From the IMG/VR virus record IMGVR_UViG_3300032011_000126, positions 1-24,409 of that record: 24,409 bases of DNA; one strand, written 5' to 3'. The stretch's first letter is position 1, and every line of letters begins with the position of its first letter. Below are positions 7,449-14,696 of the stretch, in pieces. Below the pieces are notes generated by a model. The model was not told the DNA's origin. It was given only the letters and a program-made list of their open reading frames with translations, and did no database searches. The translations under genes and the position numbers were made by a program. This DNA is from a virus.

Positions 7449-7978
7449 TATGCTAACTTCACAGGTGGCTCAATATAAATACTAAAAGATGTAGTTGTAG
7501 CTCCTTCTCCTATTCTTGTAACAGCTTGCCCTGAACCAGTAGGTGCAGTTGTTGTTATAGCACCAGCAGTTGTCGGACTTAAATAATACAAATCGCCAGG
7601 GTCTATTGAAGACATTGTTTTCATCCCAACTACTAAAACTTTGACTTCATTACCAGCAGAGGCAGCAGCATCAGTAATACCTACAACATGAGCATTTTCT
7701 AAAGCACCATTAGCAGCACTAGCTTTTCCAACCTGACCATCACTAGATCTCATGTAAACAGCGTCTCCATCTGCTACAGTCTCGAAGGCAGTCACGTCAA
7801 AACCTACACGAGTTGGTGAAAAGACAGGAAAACCATCTTTTACATCAATAATCGCATCTACTAAACCTCGATAATTAGGTTCATATGGTTGACGAGTCAT
7901 TGCAAAGTTATTAGCAGTCATTAAATCAATTAAAACTGTAATAGCACCCTCTACATTTGGTTCATATCCTGTTGCCAT
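7448..7978 (-). CDS. Fibre-array protein, longer paralogue
   Basis: This 176-residue protein shares most of its length with the next gene but has an extra N-terminal segment of about 30 residues. Within that segment the short motif Y-x-P-N-x-x-G-x-x-x-x-(L/I)-ID is repeated: YEPNVEGAITVLIDL and then YEPNYRGLVDAIIDV. The core carries RSSDGQVGKAS, VVGITD, DPGDLYYLSP and TAPTGSGQAVTRIGEG, and ends EPPVKLA. This suggests duplication of a helix-plus-beta module, first within the gene and then of the whole gene. It is divergent from the plus-strand holin-like gene across a 68-bp AT-rich gap. Its role is unknown; a fibre-tip or decoration role is inferred from position. Confidence 0.7.
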   Translation of the reverse strand: MATGYEPNVEGAITVLIDLMTANNFAMTRQPYEPNYRGLVDAIIDVKDGFPVFSPTRVGFDVTAFETVADGDAVYMRSSDGQVGKASAANGALENAHVVGITDAAASAGNEVKVLVVGMKTMSSIDPGDLYYLSPTTAGAITTTAPTGSGQAVTRIGEGATTTSFSIYIEPPVKLA

Positions 7979-8046
7979 ACTTTTATTCCAACTAATTAAT
8001 ATTTTAAATTGTAAAATCCTTTAGAATAAAGAAAAAGGGAAAGAAA

Positions 8047-8292
8047 GTGGAAACAGAACTCATCGCTGCTGTCATTTCTGGAGGCATTGGTGTTTTTGCT
8101 GGCTTAACACAAGCTTTAGGGAAATTTAATAAAAAATTAGATAGAAGATTTTATAACATCGAAAGTAATCTTGATAAACTAAAAAATGAAGTAGTTCATG
8201 ATTATGTTTTGAAAGAAGATTTCCTACGTGAGATGCAAGCTGTCCATACGAAATTAGACAGGATACTTGATCATTTATTAGCTAAAAGTTAA
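8047..8292 (+). CDS. Holin-like membrane protein
   Basis: This is the only complete plus-strand gene in the window (81 residues). It starts at GTG with an AGGGA ribosome site six bases before it (8036-8040); no ATG lies in frame upstream. The layout is an N-terminal hydrophobic segment (about 5-23, AAVISGGIGVFAGLTQAL), then a basic coiled coil (about 26-80) with LDRRFYNIESNLDKLKNEV and LREMQAVHTKLDRILDHLL. One membrane helix plus a coiled coil resembles XhlA-like holin accessories and small cyanophage proteins annotated as holin or virion. No endolysin is visible in the window. Its stop shares bases with the stop of the opposing 141-residue gene (TTAA at 8289-8292). Confidence 0.7.
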   Translation: METELIAAVISGGIGVFAGLTQALGKFNKKLDRRFYNIESNLDKLKNEVVHDYVLKEDFLREMQAVHTKLDRILDHLLAKS

Positions 8293-8714
8293 ACAGCTAC
8301 CCAAGCAGTTGTACTTAATTTATAAAGATACAAAGCACTAGTAGTAGTGTTGTAATGTAACTGCCCATCTACAGGATTAGAAGGATATCCTGCTGCCACT
8401 GAAGCTACTGCTTTGGCTGTCTGCCAAGCAGCACCATCAAAAATCTTGTAAATATGAGTACTAGTTGTATCTAGCCAAGACTCACCTTTACTATTACCAG
8501 CAAACCCAGCAGCTGTGTTGTTTGGAGCAGTGGTACCTACAGATATAGGACCAACTTTAATTAAGCCGGTGGTAGGAGAAGCTGTATTATCAGGGAAAAA
8601 GAGTCCGGGCTCACCTGCATTGTTATTAACAGCCAGCTCAGCAGAGCCAAGACGGATAGGGAAGGGACGGTCATGTAATACACTGGAGCGTCTAGATAGA
8701 ATTTGTACGGCCAT
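8289..8714 (-). CDS. Fibre-type structural protein
   Basis: This 141-residue protein begins with MAVQILSRRSSVLHDRPFP, then GSAELAVNNNAGEPGLFF and GESWLDTTSTHIYKIFDGA. 'GE-WLDT-T--IYK-(F/Y)DG' and 'P-x-x-PVDGQLHYNTTTSALYLY' are signature strands of short fibre or shaft proteins in marine phages. It has no catalytic residues. The gene lies two bases downstream of the 767-residue structural gene and is convergent with the holin-like gene, sharing its stop bases. It probably continues the late structural transcript towards the fibre array. The role is inferred as fibre or fibre adaptor. Confidence 0.7.
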   Translation of the reverse strand: MAVQILSRRSSVLHDRPFPIRLGSAELAVNNNAGEPGLFFPDNTASPTTGLIKVGPISVGTTAPNNTAAGFAGNSKGESWLDTTSTHIYKIFDGAAWQTAKAVASVAAGYPSNPVDGQLHYNTTTSALYLYKLSTTAWVAV

Positions 8715-8716
8715 AT

Positions 8717-11020
8717 CTAAATATTAATATAAAGATCAGCATCGACAACAGTATCTTGATCTGTTAGAGGTGAATATGTCGAAGAATCAATAATACTGAC
8801 AGTAGTTGCATCTTCTGTTGGCGTTCCACTTATATATTCTCCTCCATCTATCAAACCTGCTTCAAATTCCGAGGTATATTCACTCAGAGGCTTGTTAATA
8901 ATACCTAACTTTACGTCTTGTAAGAGAGTTGGTGATTTATTAAAGAGTTTATTAACTAAATTAATCATTCTATTAGTTAAATTTGATGCTTTACCAGATC
9001 TACTTAACTTTCCTTCAGTATCTCTTTTTACACTATCTGTAAGTGTCATTCCAATAAGAGATGGATCGAAATCTGCAACAGATTGAGGTAAACCACGATT
9101 ACCTATAACCTCTTTTTGACCACTCCAAGCTGTATTCTGCTTGACAAGTAACAAAGTCTCCACAGCCGACTCTAATTTCTCCTTCTCTTTCTCAAATTTA
9201 TGTTCAAAACGTTCTAAACCTTCACCAATTGGCTTGTCATTCGGCTCTAATAACCATGCTCCTACATAATCATGCTTCTTTAAGTTACTAATCGTACAAT
9301 ACCCGCTTGTTTGACTACTAAATGGATAAATAACAACAAAATTATCAGAATTAGGTACAGACGTAACTGTATATTCACCAGATAAAGCATTTCCGCTCGT
9401 AAAAGTTATTTCAAGTTTAGTATTTGCTTCTAAATTATGCCCAACAACATTAATAGTAATATTTGGACCATTTTGAACATAAGAACCAGTTAAATTAATG
9501 GGATCATTACCTTCATCATGTTTTAAAGCAAACATGGCGGCATAAATGTGTTTGCACCACCTTAATTGGTAATACATCAAATTAGCTGTATCATTTCCAC
9601 TAGTATCTTCATAATCAGGAAGCTGATAGAAGTTATTAATGGCGACAAAACCTAAATCTCTAAATGTACCTGGAATATCTCTTTCATCGCTATAAGTTCC
9701 ATCTGGCTGTAATACCTGTCCTGGTTTAGTTGAACGTACTGTTGTAGTTGGAAAACGTCTTTTTGTTAATTCACTATATAGATCGTAACTATCTCTACGT
9801 GAAAAATCTTGACAGGAGCATTGCCAGCGTAACTCGGTAGTTAAATATCTACCAACAGTAAAACCACGATGTGCTGGAACAACTGTCTTTGTAACAGTAT
9901 CTACTGTAGTAGCTCCATAGCTATCCTTTCTTTGGAAAATTATCTCTTTATTAGAGGCATCAATACCTGTAACGGTGTATCCAACATAGTCGTCATACCT
10001 ACGACCACGTAGTAATCTACTTAAAGTTAAATTACCATTTGTATTACCACTCGTAATAGTAGATATTTCTAATTGAGTTGTATTAGGAACCGTAACAGTA
10101 TATCTACCAGAAGAAACATCTCCGCTACTTACATCTATGTATACTTTATTGCCTGTAGATAAGCCATGTGCTGAACTACATGTGATAGTAAGAGTTGAGC
10201 CTACTCTCGCATAAGTAGAACTAATACCAGGATCTTTTTCAATAATACGATCTGCTAGACGTTCCCCTGCAAAGAAAGTAACATCTGTAGGGATATAGCG
10301 AAGGCGAACTCGAATAACAGTCCAACGCGAATCCCCAAAAGTAGTCGATAAATAATAATTAACATTTCCGCTAACATTAACTGCTGTCGAAGCCGTTACT
10401 GTGAAAGTATTTTGTGTCGTACTAACAATAGTTAAAGTTTCATCAACACCTGCACCAGATTGAATATCTAGATAGACACTTTCTCCTGGATACAAACCGT
10501 GATCTTGCTTTGTAATTACCAACGTAGTACCAGCTTGATTATAAGTTCCACTAACCACATTTCCTAAATATCTAACACCCAAGATCGGTAATCCGTGCTC
10601 ATAAAAACTAAAAGCATCAGTATCTCTCATGCCAACTAACTGTTCACCTAATTCTTGATTAACCGAAGGGAAAGTATATATTCGAGCAGGAATAAAGACA
10701 CCTGGGTATTGTTGAAAAGTGAAATAAACTCGATAATCTCCTCTTCTTCCTCTCTCAGATGCAGTGGAACCTAAAAAACTCTGTGTCGCAGCATATAATT
10801 CATACCCTCGTCTCCAGCGAGACCATAAGGAATCTGTATTGTAAAAATCAACTTCACTATTTTTATAACTCTTTCTATTACTAGAAACATCAAAAGGTGT
10901 TCTTTCATGACCCCACTTCGCAGTTTTGCCAAACTGTTTCTCGTCTTCAAATGTCTTTGAAAATTTAGTATTAAAACCTAATTTTGAAGGATTACTAAAT
11001 CCTTTTGCCCCAAATGGCAT
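8717..11020 (-). CDS. Large virion/tail protein with SWIM-like zinc motif
   Basis: This 767-residue protein is built from a leading domain (1-150, Phe/Tyr/Arg-rich) and three Ig-like HGL modules at about 158-224, 269-334 and 512-577. Each module has H-(G/N)-L, then a V-Y-(L/I)-D-(I/V)-like or LEITF strand, then S-(G)-x-Y-TVT. A C401-x-C403 pair and a C489-x-H491 pair match the SWIM pattern CxC...CxH, including the usual CKHIYAA, but the spacer is 85 residues, much longer than usual. A coiled coil (about 603-625) and a Ser/Thr/Asp-rich tail follow. The position after the connector genes suggests a tail or nozzle-type protein. Zinc binding has not been shown, and the assignment as a tail component is inference from order. 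Confidence 0.75.
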   Translation of the reverse strand: MPFGAKGFSNPSKLGFNTKFSKTFEDEKQFGKTAKWGHERTPFDVSSNRKSYKNSEVDFYNTDSLWSRWRRGYELYAATQSFLGSTASERGRRGDYRVYFTFQQYPGVFIPARIYTFPSVNQELGEQLVGMRDTDAFSFYEHGLPILGVRYLGNVVSGTYNQAGTTLVITKQDHGLYPGESVYLDIQSGAGVDETLTIVSTTQNTFTVTASTAVNVSGNVNYYLSTTFGDSRWTVIRVRLRYIPTDVTFFAGERLADRIIEKDPGISSTYARVGSTLTITCSSAHGLSTGNKVYIDVSSGDVSSGRYTVTVPNTTQLEISTITSGNTNGNLTLSRLLRGRRYDDYVGYTVTGIDASNKEIIFQRKDSYGATTVDTVTKTVVPAHRGFTVGRYLTTELRWQCSCQDFSRRDSYDLYSELTKRRFPTTTVRSTKPGQVLQPDGTYSDERDIPGTFRDLGFVAINNFYQLPDYEDTSGNDTANLMYYQLRWCKHIYAAMFALKHDEGNDPINLTGSYVQNGPNITINVVGHNLEANTKLEITFTSGNALSGEYTVTSVPNSDNFVVIYPFSSQTSGYCTISNLKKHDYVGAWLLEPNDKPIGEGLERFEHKFEKEKEKLESAVETLLLVKQNTAWSGQKEVIGNRGLPQSVADFDPSLIGMTLTDSVKRDTEGKLSRSGKASNLTNRMINLVNKLFNKSPTLLQDVKLGIINKPLSEYTSEFEAGLIDGGEYISGTPTEDATTVSIIDSSTYSPLTDQDTVVDADLYINI

Positions 11021-11025
11021 CGTTC

Positions 11026-11811
11026 TTAGTAATAACCACCTTGAACATTACAATAGAAACCAGTTGTTAATGCAGTAGCACCTGTTGCTGCTACGTATAA
11101 ACCTTGACCTCTCTTTAACATAAGACCACGTTGTTTCGGAGCTACTTCGTTATTTGCAGTAACAAAATTAGAACCTGCTTGTACTACAGGATGATTAATA
11201 AAAGGTAGATCCTCATTCAATGTAAGACTATAATTCTGCTTTGATGCAACAGAATCAATACTCGCTGTGAATAAAGGGAAATATTGGTTGGTATTAGTTA
11301 CAGTTCCAGTACTTACTAAGTAAAAACAAAATAAAGTCGGTTGATAAACAGTAACGTTACCAGTGATAGCACCTTGTGAAGGTATGGTGACATCAAATGT
11401 TGTCGCAGTTACTTTAATAACACTAAAAGTATTATCTACAGGTACTGCTCCTCCGCTATAAGTCGTAAAATCTAATTTAACTTCTTGCCCTACTTTTAAA
11501 TGGTGACCAGCAGTAATGGTAACTGTACAAGTTGTCGAGTTAGCTGCATATGTTCCAGTTGTTCCTGCACTAGGTGCCATAAATTCAACTTCATGTTTCC
11601 CATACTGAAACCAAATTTCATCTATATATGCACCACTGATAGATGTATCTGTTAAAGCGGAGTCTGCATCAAAAACTTTCGTCGCATTACCAACCGCTGT
11701 TGGAATAAAGCTTGTACCAAAACTTTGACCAGCCGCAACAGTTACTAAAGTAGATGTTGTCGCTGGACGATCTACCATTAATGGCTGTTTATTTGAACTA
11801 CTGCTTGACAC
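11026..11811 (-). CDS. Structural protein with an HGL-type module
   Basis: This 261-residue protein probably starts at GTG 11811 (the first residues are Ser-rich); an ATG 11 codons further in is an alternative. Residues about 85-156 repeat the same module as the next gene, beginning H-H-L-K-VGQEVKLDF and ending GNVTVYQPT. A C-terminal segment has KRGQGLYVAATGATALT, a typical closing strand of phage structural proteins. The 53-base gap upstream carries TATAAT at 11837-11842 on this strand, a possible promoter box. No ribosome site is apparent. Its role is probably a tail or connector component, but no named family is recognised. Confidence 0.7.
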   Translation of the reverse strand: MSSSSSNKQPLMVDRPATTSTLVTVAAGQSFGTSFIPTAVGNATKVFDADSALTDTSISGAYIDEIWFQYGKHEVEFMAPSAGTTGTYAANSTTCTVTITAGHHLKVGQEVKLDFTTYSGGAVPVDNTFSVIKVTATTFDVTIPSQGAITGNVTVYQPTLFCFYLVSTGTVTNTNQYFPLFTASIDSVASKQNYSLTLNEDLPFINHPVVQAGSNFVTANNEVAPKQRGLMLKRGQGLYVAATGATALTTGFYCNVQGGYY

Positions 11812-11864
11812 GTTTATTTACTAGTAGATTTAAAACCTATTATAACGGAAGAGTTTCTTATAAT

Positions 11865-12059
11865 CTAAGAATAATTTCTGACATGTGGCCAATCATCAGG
11901 AAAAGTTTCCCAATTTGGCATTCCTTTGAATGTCTCCCATACACCTAAATCTTCAGGTCTTACAGCTTTGTCTGAATAACCTACACCTTGAGGGGCTGCC
12001 ATGTAATTTGCAATAATAGCTCCAACTGCTGGACTACCTGCCATTCTTTGACGTGCCAT
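11865..12059 (-). CDS. Small hypothetical structural-operon protein
   Basis: This 64-residue protein begins with a basic MARQRMAG segment, then VGAIIANYMAAPQGVGYSD, then an acidic and aromatic half with WETFKGMPNWETFPDDWP. It sits one base after the stop of the 56-residue gene and reads in the same direction as all its neighbours. The Trp/Asp-rich C-terminus and the small size suggest a tail-connector accessory, but I recognise no family. Tight spacing supports it as coding. The opposite strand also has an open frame here, but it is a poorer match to the operon. Confidence 0.6.
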   Translation of the reverse strand: MARQRMAGSPAVGAIIANYMAAPQGVGYSDKAVRPEDLGVWETFKGMPNWETFPDDWPHVRNYS

Positions 12060-12060
12060 C

Positions 12061-12231
12061 TTATGCTCTTAAATCTATACCTAATTTAGAACCAGCATAT
12101 CTACGTGGTTCCCTAGAATTAACAAATTTTTCCTCACCCCCATGCTCAGGTTCGTAAGGTTCTCTTACTCTCCAACGATGAGGTCTTATCCCTTCTCTAT
12201 AACCTAATCTAGTAGTAGGACGAATAGACAT
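12061..12231 (-). CDS. Small basic protein (56 residues)
   Basis: ATG at 12231-12229 opens a 56-residue frame that stops at TAA 12063-12061. One base separates it from the stop of the 114-residue gene (12235-12233) and one from the start of the 64-residue gene (12059), so it fills this gap exactly. The protein is rich in Arg and Pro (begins MSIRPTTRLGYREGIRPHRW), has an acidic middle (EPYEPEHGGEE) and a basic end. No family is recognised. The tight packing, with only one base on each side, is strong evidence that it is real despite its length. The role is unknown; a virion neck or connector partner is possible. Confidence 0.65.
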   Translation of the reverse strand: MSIRPTTRLGYREGIRPHRWRVREPYEPEHGGEEKFVNSREPRRYAGSKLGIDLRA

Positions 12232-12232
12232 T

Positions 12233-12577
12233 TTAAGAAGCAGCTATACTAAAGACCACAGTGGCAGCAGTACCTCCATTCTCAGAAACAAATCTTGGTC
12301 TTATCCATCTAACAGGAGTATTAGCAACGTTATACACAGAAGTACCATTAGCTGTTATTGTCTTTTCAGCAATAATTATTCCGTAGTTTGTACCATCAAT
12401 ACTTCCTTCTAAAGTGACTTTTACGTTGGTATTTATAGTGGCAACAGTAACAATAAGAGTGTAGTCCTTTGTGTTGAACGTATTGTTTACAGCTACTTGT
12501 AAAGCGGTACCAACACCAGGAGCTTCTAAAGCACTATCTGTCTGAAAAATAGTATCTTGAAAGTAAGTTATAGCCAT
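12233..12577 (-). CDS. Small beta-rich structural protein
   Basis: This 114-residue protein is almost all beta strand: TKDYTLIVTVATINTNVKVT, then LEGSIDGTNYGIIIAEKTI and a C-terminal segment with VRWIRPRFVSENGG and TVVFSIAAS. The motif 'LEGS-DGTNY' followed by 'V-W-RP-(F/V)V' is one I associate with small structural proteins of tailed phages that resemble a jelly roll or discoidin fold. It lies between the connector-like gene and the two small proteins, in the head-to-tail section. Head completion, tail terminator or decoration are all possible. The frame has an ATG start and no clear ribosome site. Confidence 0.65.
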   Translation of the reverse strand: MAITYFQDTIFQTDSALEAPGVGTALQVAVNNTFNTKDYTLIVTVATINTNVKVTLEGSIDGTNYGIIIAEKTITANGTSVYNVANTPVRWIRPRFVSENGGTAATVVFSIAAS

Positions 12578-12620
12578 GAATTTGAAGGTTACCTATTAAT
12601 AAGAATAACAGGGGGACATG

Positions 12621-13100
12621 CTATCTATAATTTGTCTCTAAAAGAAGTCTGGTACCTACCGCTACATCAGCTGGTCCAGGTAGTGCTTGAATAAATTCTG
12701 CACCTTCTCTATTAAACCTATATCTAGCTTGTTCTGGATTCCTATAGTTTGGAACATATAAGTGGAGTGCTAACCTATCTGTCTCAAATAAATAAATCTG
12801 AGTCCAAGTTTTTAACGTCTCCTTAAAATCAGAAGTTGAAATTGTACGATCAACGTCTCCAGCAATACTTTCAATACGACTCTTAGGAGCGGAATCATTA
12901 TTCACACTTCCTGTCATATCAGTACGCTTTTCAGCTTCATCACAACGACCTATTTGTTCAACAATTTTGTCATACCAAAAAGAATCTTGAATATTATCTA
13001 ATGCTTCTTCAAGACGACCTTGGTCACCAGCAGGTACCGAAGTTAAGTTATAGCCTAAGTGCCATCGAACCTTAGACTTTAAAAAAGTATCAAGCTTCAT
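12621..13100 (-). CDS. Putative head-tail connector protein
   Basis: This 159-residue protein has a helical first half (LKSKVRWHLGYNL, EEALDNIQDSFWYDKIVEQIGRCDEAE) with charged amphipathic helices. The second half has TWTQIYLFETDRLALHLYVPNYRNP and a closing RFNREGAEFIQALPGPADV. An all-helix start and a beta-containing end in a protein of this size, directly after the helix-hairpin-helix gene, resembles the neck or adaptor proteins of tailed phages (gp6/gp15-like connectors). The similarity is structural guesswork, as no motif proves it. No ribosome site is seen. It is separated by about 85 bases, without a gene, from the upstream gene. Confidence 0.55.
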   Translation of the reverse strand: MKLDTFLKSKVRWHLGYNLTSVPAGDQGRLEEALDNIQDSFWYDKIVEQIGRCDEAEKRTDMTGSVNNDSAPKSRIESIAGDVDRTISTSDFKETLKTWTQIYLFETDRLALHLYVPNYRNPEQARYRFNREGAEFIQALPGPADVAVGTRLLLETNYR

Positions 13101-13186
13101 TAACTAATTACAAATAATCCTAGTAGTAGTTTACGTGAACTAAGTTCTCCCCATCGTCCCCTCTCCAACTATTAGAACCCACGTTT

Positions 13187-13627
13187 TTAGTCCACTCGCA
13201 CGAGGTTTTCGCCAAAAATAGTATCCCAATCCACTCTTTTAATGGATCGTAACTGTTCTAGCTTTTGAAAACGCTCTCCAGAACATGTCGTTTGTAAATC
13301 TTTTATATCTCTTGCAGTTTTTAAACCTACTCCAGGTAGTGCATCTGCAATCTGGCGAGCACTCGCTGTATTTATATTTACACGAACATCAATCGGAAAG
13401 CTCTCACGTGGTGTTGGCTTATCTGGACTAGCTCCATCAGCTTTTAGCTCTGCTGTAAGTCTCTCTTCTGTCCTAATTTTCTCATTAGTAGCATCGATTT
13501 GGGGAAGTAAATCTGACTCGTCAGCATAAATGACTTCATCTTGTGCATCGACACACATCATAATTCCTTCGCCATGTTGAGATATGACTTCAACTAATCC
13601 ACCTGTAGGTTTGTACTGATACAACAT
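13187..13627 (-). CDS. Helix-hairpin-helix protein (ComEA-like domain)
   Basis: This 146-residue protein has an N-terminal beta-rich part (about 1-45) and a clear helix-hairpin-helix unit from about residue 83. The unit runs VRVNINTASARQIADALPGV, then GLKTARDIKDLQ. The NINTAS start and the LPGVGLKTA hairpin (97-105) match ComEA-type HhH domains, which bind the DNA backbone without sequence preference. The tail (EQLRSIKRVDWDTIFGENL) resembles the second helix pair of such domains. It is the first gene after the terminator downstream of the capsid genes and precedes the connector-like gene. A role in head closure or in holding the packaged DNA end is inference. Confidence 0.75.
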   Translation of the reverse strand: MLYQYKPTGGLVEVISQHGEGIMMCVDAQDEVIYADESDLLPQIDATNEKIRTEERLTAELKADGASPDKPTPRESFPIDVRVNINTASARQIADALPGVGLKTARDIKDLQTTCSGERFQKLEQLRSIKRVDWDTIFGENLVRVD

Positions 13628-13681
13628 AACTTGATTGTTAACCTCTGATTAGCATACCAGTGTCTACCTTTGATTTCAACT

Positions 13682-13774
13682 CTATTGAGGATGATTTGGA
13701 TGTGAATTGGACATAAGAAGAGCTATTAAAGATAAACAAATACCCACAATTAATACAGCACTAACGAAAGCCAT
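13682..13774 (-). CDS. Possible 30-residue membrane peptide
   Basis: An ATG at 13774 opens a 30-residue frame ending at TAG 13682. It encodes one hydrophobic helix (MAFVSAVLIVGICLSLIALL) and a short polar, His/Pro-containing tail. It lies between the terminator at 13834-13808 and the helix-hairpin-helix gene. A weak AGG lies about 14 bases before the ATG, further than usual. Short hydrophobic frames can arise by chance in AT-rich DNA, so this is tentative. Leader peptide or small holin-like protein are both possible. Confidence 0.3.
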   Translation of the reverse strand: MAFVSAVLIVGICLSLIALLMSNSHPNHPQ

Positions 13775-13807
13775 AATGTTTTTATAGACCTACTTAGTAT
13801 AGACAAG

Positions 13808-13834
13808 AAAAAAGCGAGCCACAAGGACCCGCTT
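13808..13834 (-). terminator. Rho-independent terminator after capsid genes
   Basis: On the minus strand, arms at 13834-13825 and 13820-13812 pair (AAGCG with CGCTT, plus a GGTCC/GGCT stem with one bulge) around a four-base loop. Six T's follow at 13813-13808. It sits 24 bases past the stop of the 273-residue gene, so it ends the capsid-gene transcript. Confidence 0.75.
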
Positions 13835-13857
13835 CGTTCATCTAAGAGTAAAAAATA

Positions 13858-14679
13858 TTACTCGTCGTTACCACCTAATTGTGATGCAAAGTCAATAAAG
13901 CCTTGAACATCATTCCAAGATACAGCAGCAGCAGGACGGAGATAGTTCACACGACATACGATGTATGCAGAGCGACCAGCGTCAGAATCGTCTTGACTGA
14001 TGTAAACACCGTCACCAGTTGGTGTTGTGTTAGCTGTAGCGTTTACGTTGTAAACCTTGAAAGTAGTATCAGCAGTTGCTTGATACATCATTGCATCCGC
14101 AAAATTAGCTTGCGTATACGAAGTACCAATCACTCTGAGGAAAGGTAGGTTTCCATCTGTTGTGTCAGATGTACCTTGAGCAATACCTGTTGCACCTATA
14201 CCAAGACTTGCAGAAGCTGCTTTTAAGCCATTGACAGGAGCTGCAGGAATACCCAAAGGATTACCACCATTGTCTGGTCCTAGTAGAAGAACCTCAGTGT
14301 TGGTACCTAGTAAATCAGCTGTTACAGGAGCTGCAGGAAAACCTGCTCTGTCCTGTGCGGCAGATGGGACATCTTGTGCAACGCAGATAGAAGCACCGTA
14401 GATATATGCAGGACGTGATGCGTCAGCTTGTACTACGAGGCTTGTACGATCATTACGTACACGATCACCTACACGGCGATCTGGTGAAGGAACAGTTAAG
14501 TCGAAGCTCTTATATGAAGCTTTAGTAGCAGCAAGGTTAGATACCTTTGCATAGCCAACAAGTTCAAATGCCTCAACCCCAGGCCATCCAAATACACCTT
14601 CATCGTTGTATGAGGATAGACGGTTGATCTGGTTACCAGGCTGAAGAATAGCTCCAGCGGAAGATTTGTAAGTTGCCAT
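13858..14679 (-). CDS. Probable capsid accessory (decoration-type) protein
   Basis: This 273-residue protein follows the probable major capsid gene directly. A perfect AAGGAGGT ribosome site at 14696-14689 lies nine bases from the ATG and overlaps the upstream gene's stop codon. The composition is Ala/Gly/Asp/Thr-rich with many beta strands (SYKSFDLTVPSPDRR, TEVLLLGPDNGGNPLG, SAYIVCRVNYLRP). Such a gene after the capsid gene is typical of an abundant capsid-associated protein. No protease or enzyme motif is seen. A hairpin terminator follows it, so the pair forms a self-contained, highly expressed unit. Decoration protein is the most likely role; minor capsid protein is the alternative. Confidence 0.7.
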   Translation of the reverse strand: MATYKSSAGAILQPGNQINRLSSYNDEGVFGWPGVEAFELVGYAKVSNLAATKASYKSFDLTVPSPDRRVGDRVRNDRTSLVVQADASRPAYIYGASICVAQDVPSAAQDRAGFPAAPVTADLLGTNTEVLLLGPDNGGNPLGIPAAPVNGLKAASASLGIGATGIAQGTSDTTDGNLPFLRVIGTSYTQANFADAMMYQATADTTFKVYNVNATANTTPTGDGVYISQDDSDAGRSAYIVCRVNYLRPAAAVSWNDVQGFIDFASQLGGNDE

Positions 14680-14688
14680 TAGTTATAT

Positions 14689-14696
14689 ACCTCCTT
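14689..14696 (-). promoter_or_regulatory. Strong Shine-Dalgarno site for accessory capsid gene
   Basis: AAGGAGGT on the minus strand, nine bases from ATG 14679, overlapping the stop of the capsid gene. It is the only perfect site I see in front of a gene here. Most other starts lack any such site. Confidence 0.8.

Noticed and set aside
7979-8046. Strong sigma-70 promoter for the holin-like gene
   Set aside because: A TAGAAT box is present at 8022-8027, but no -35 element lies about 17 bases before it, so it is not listed as a feature.
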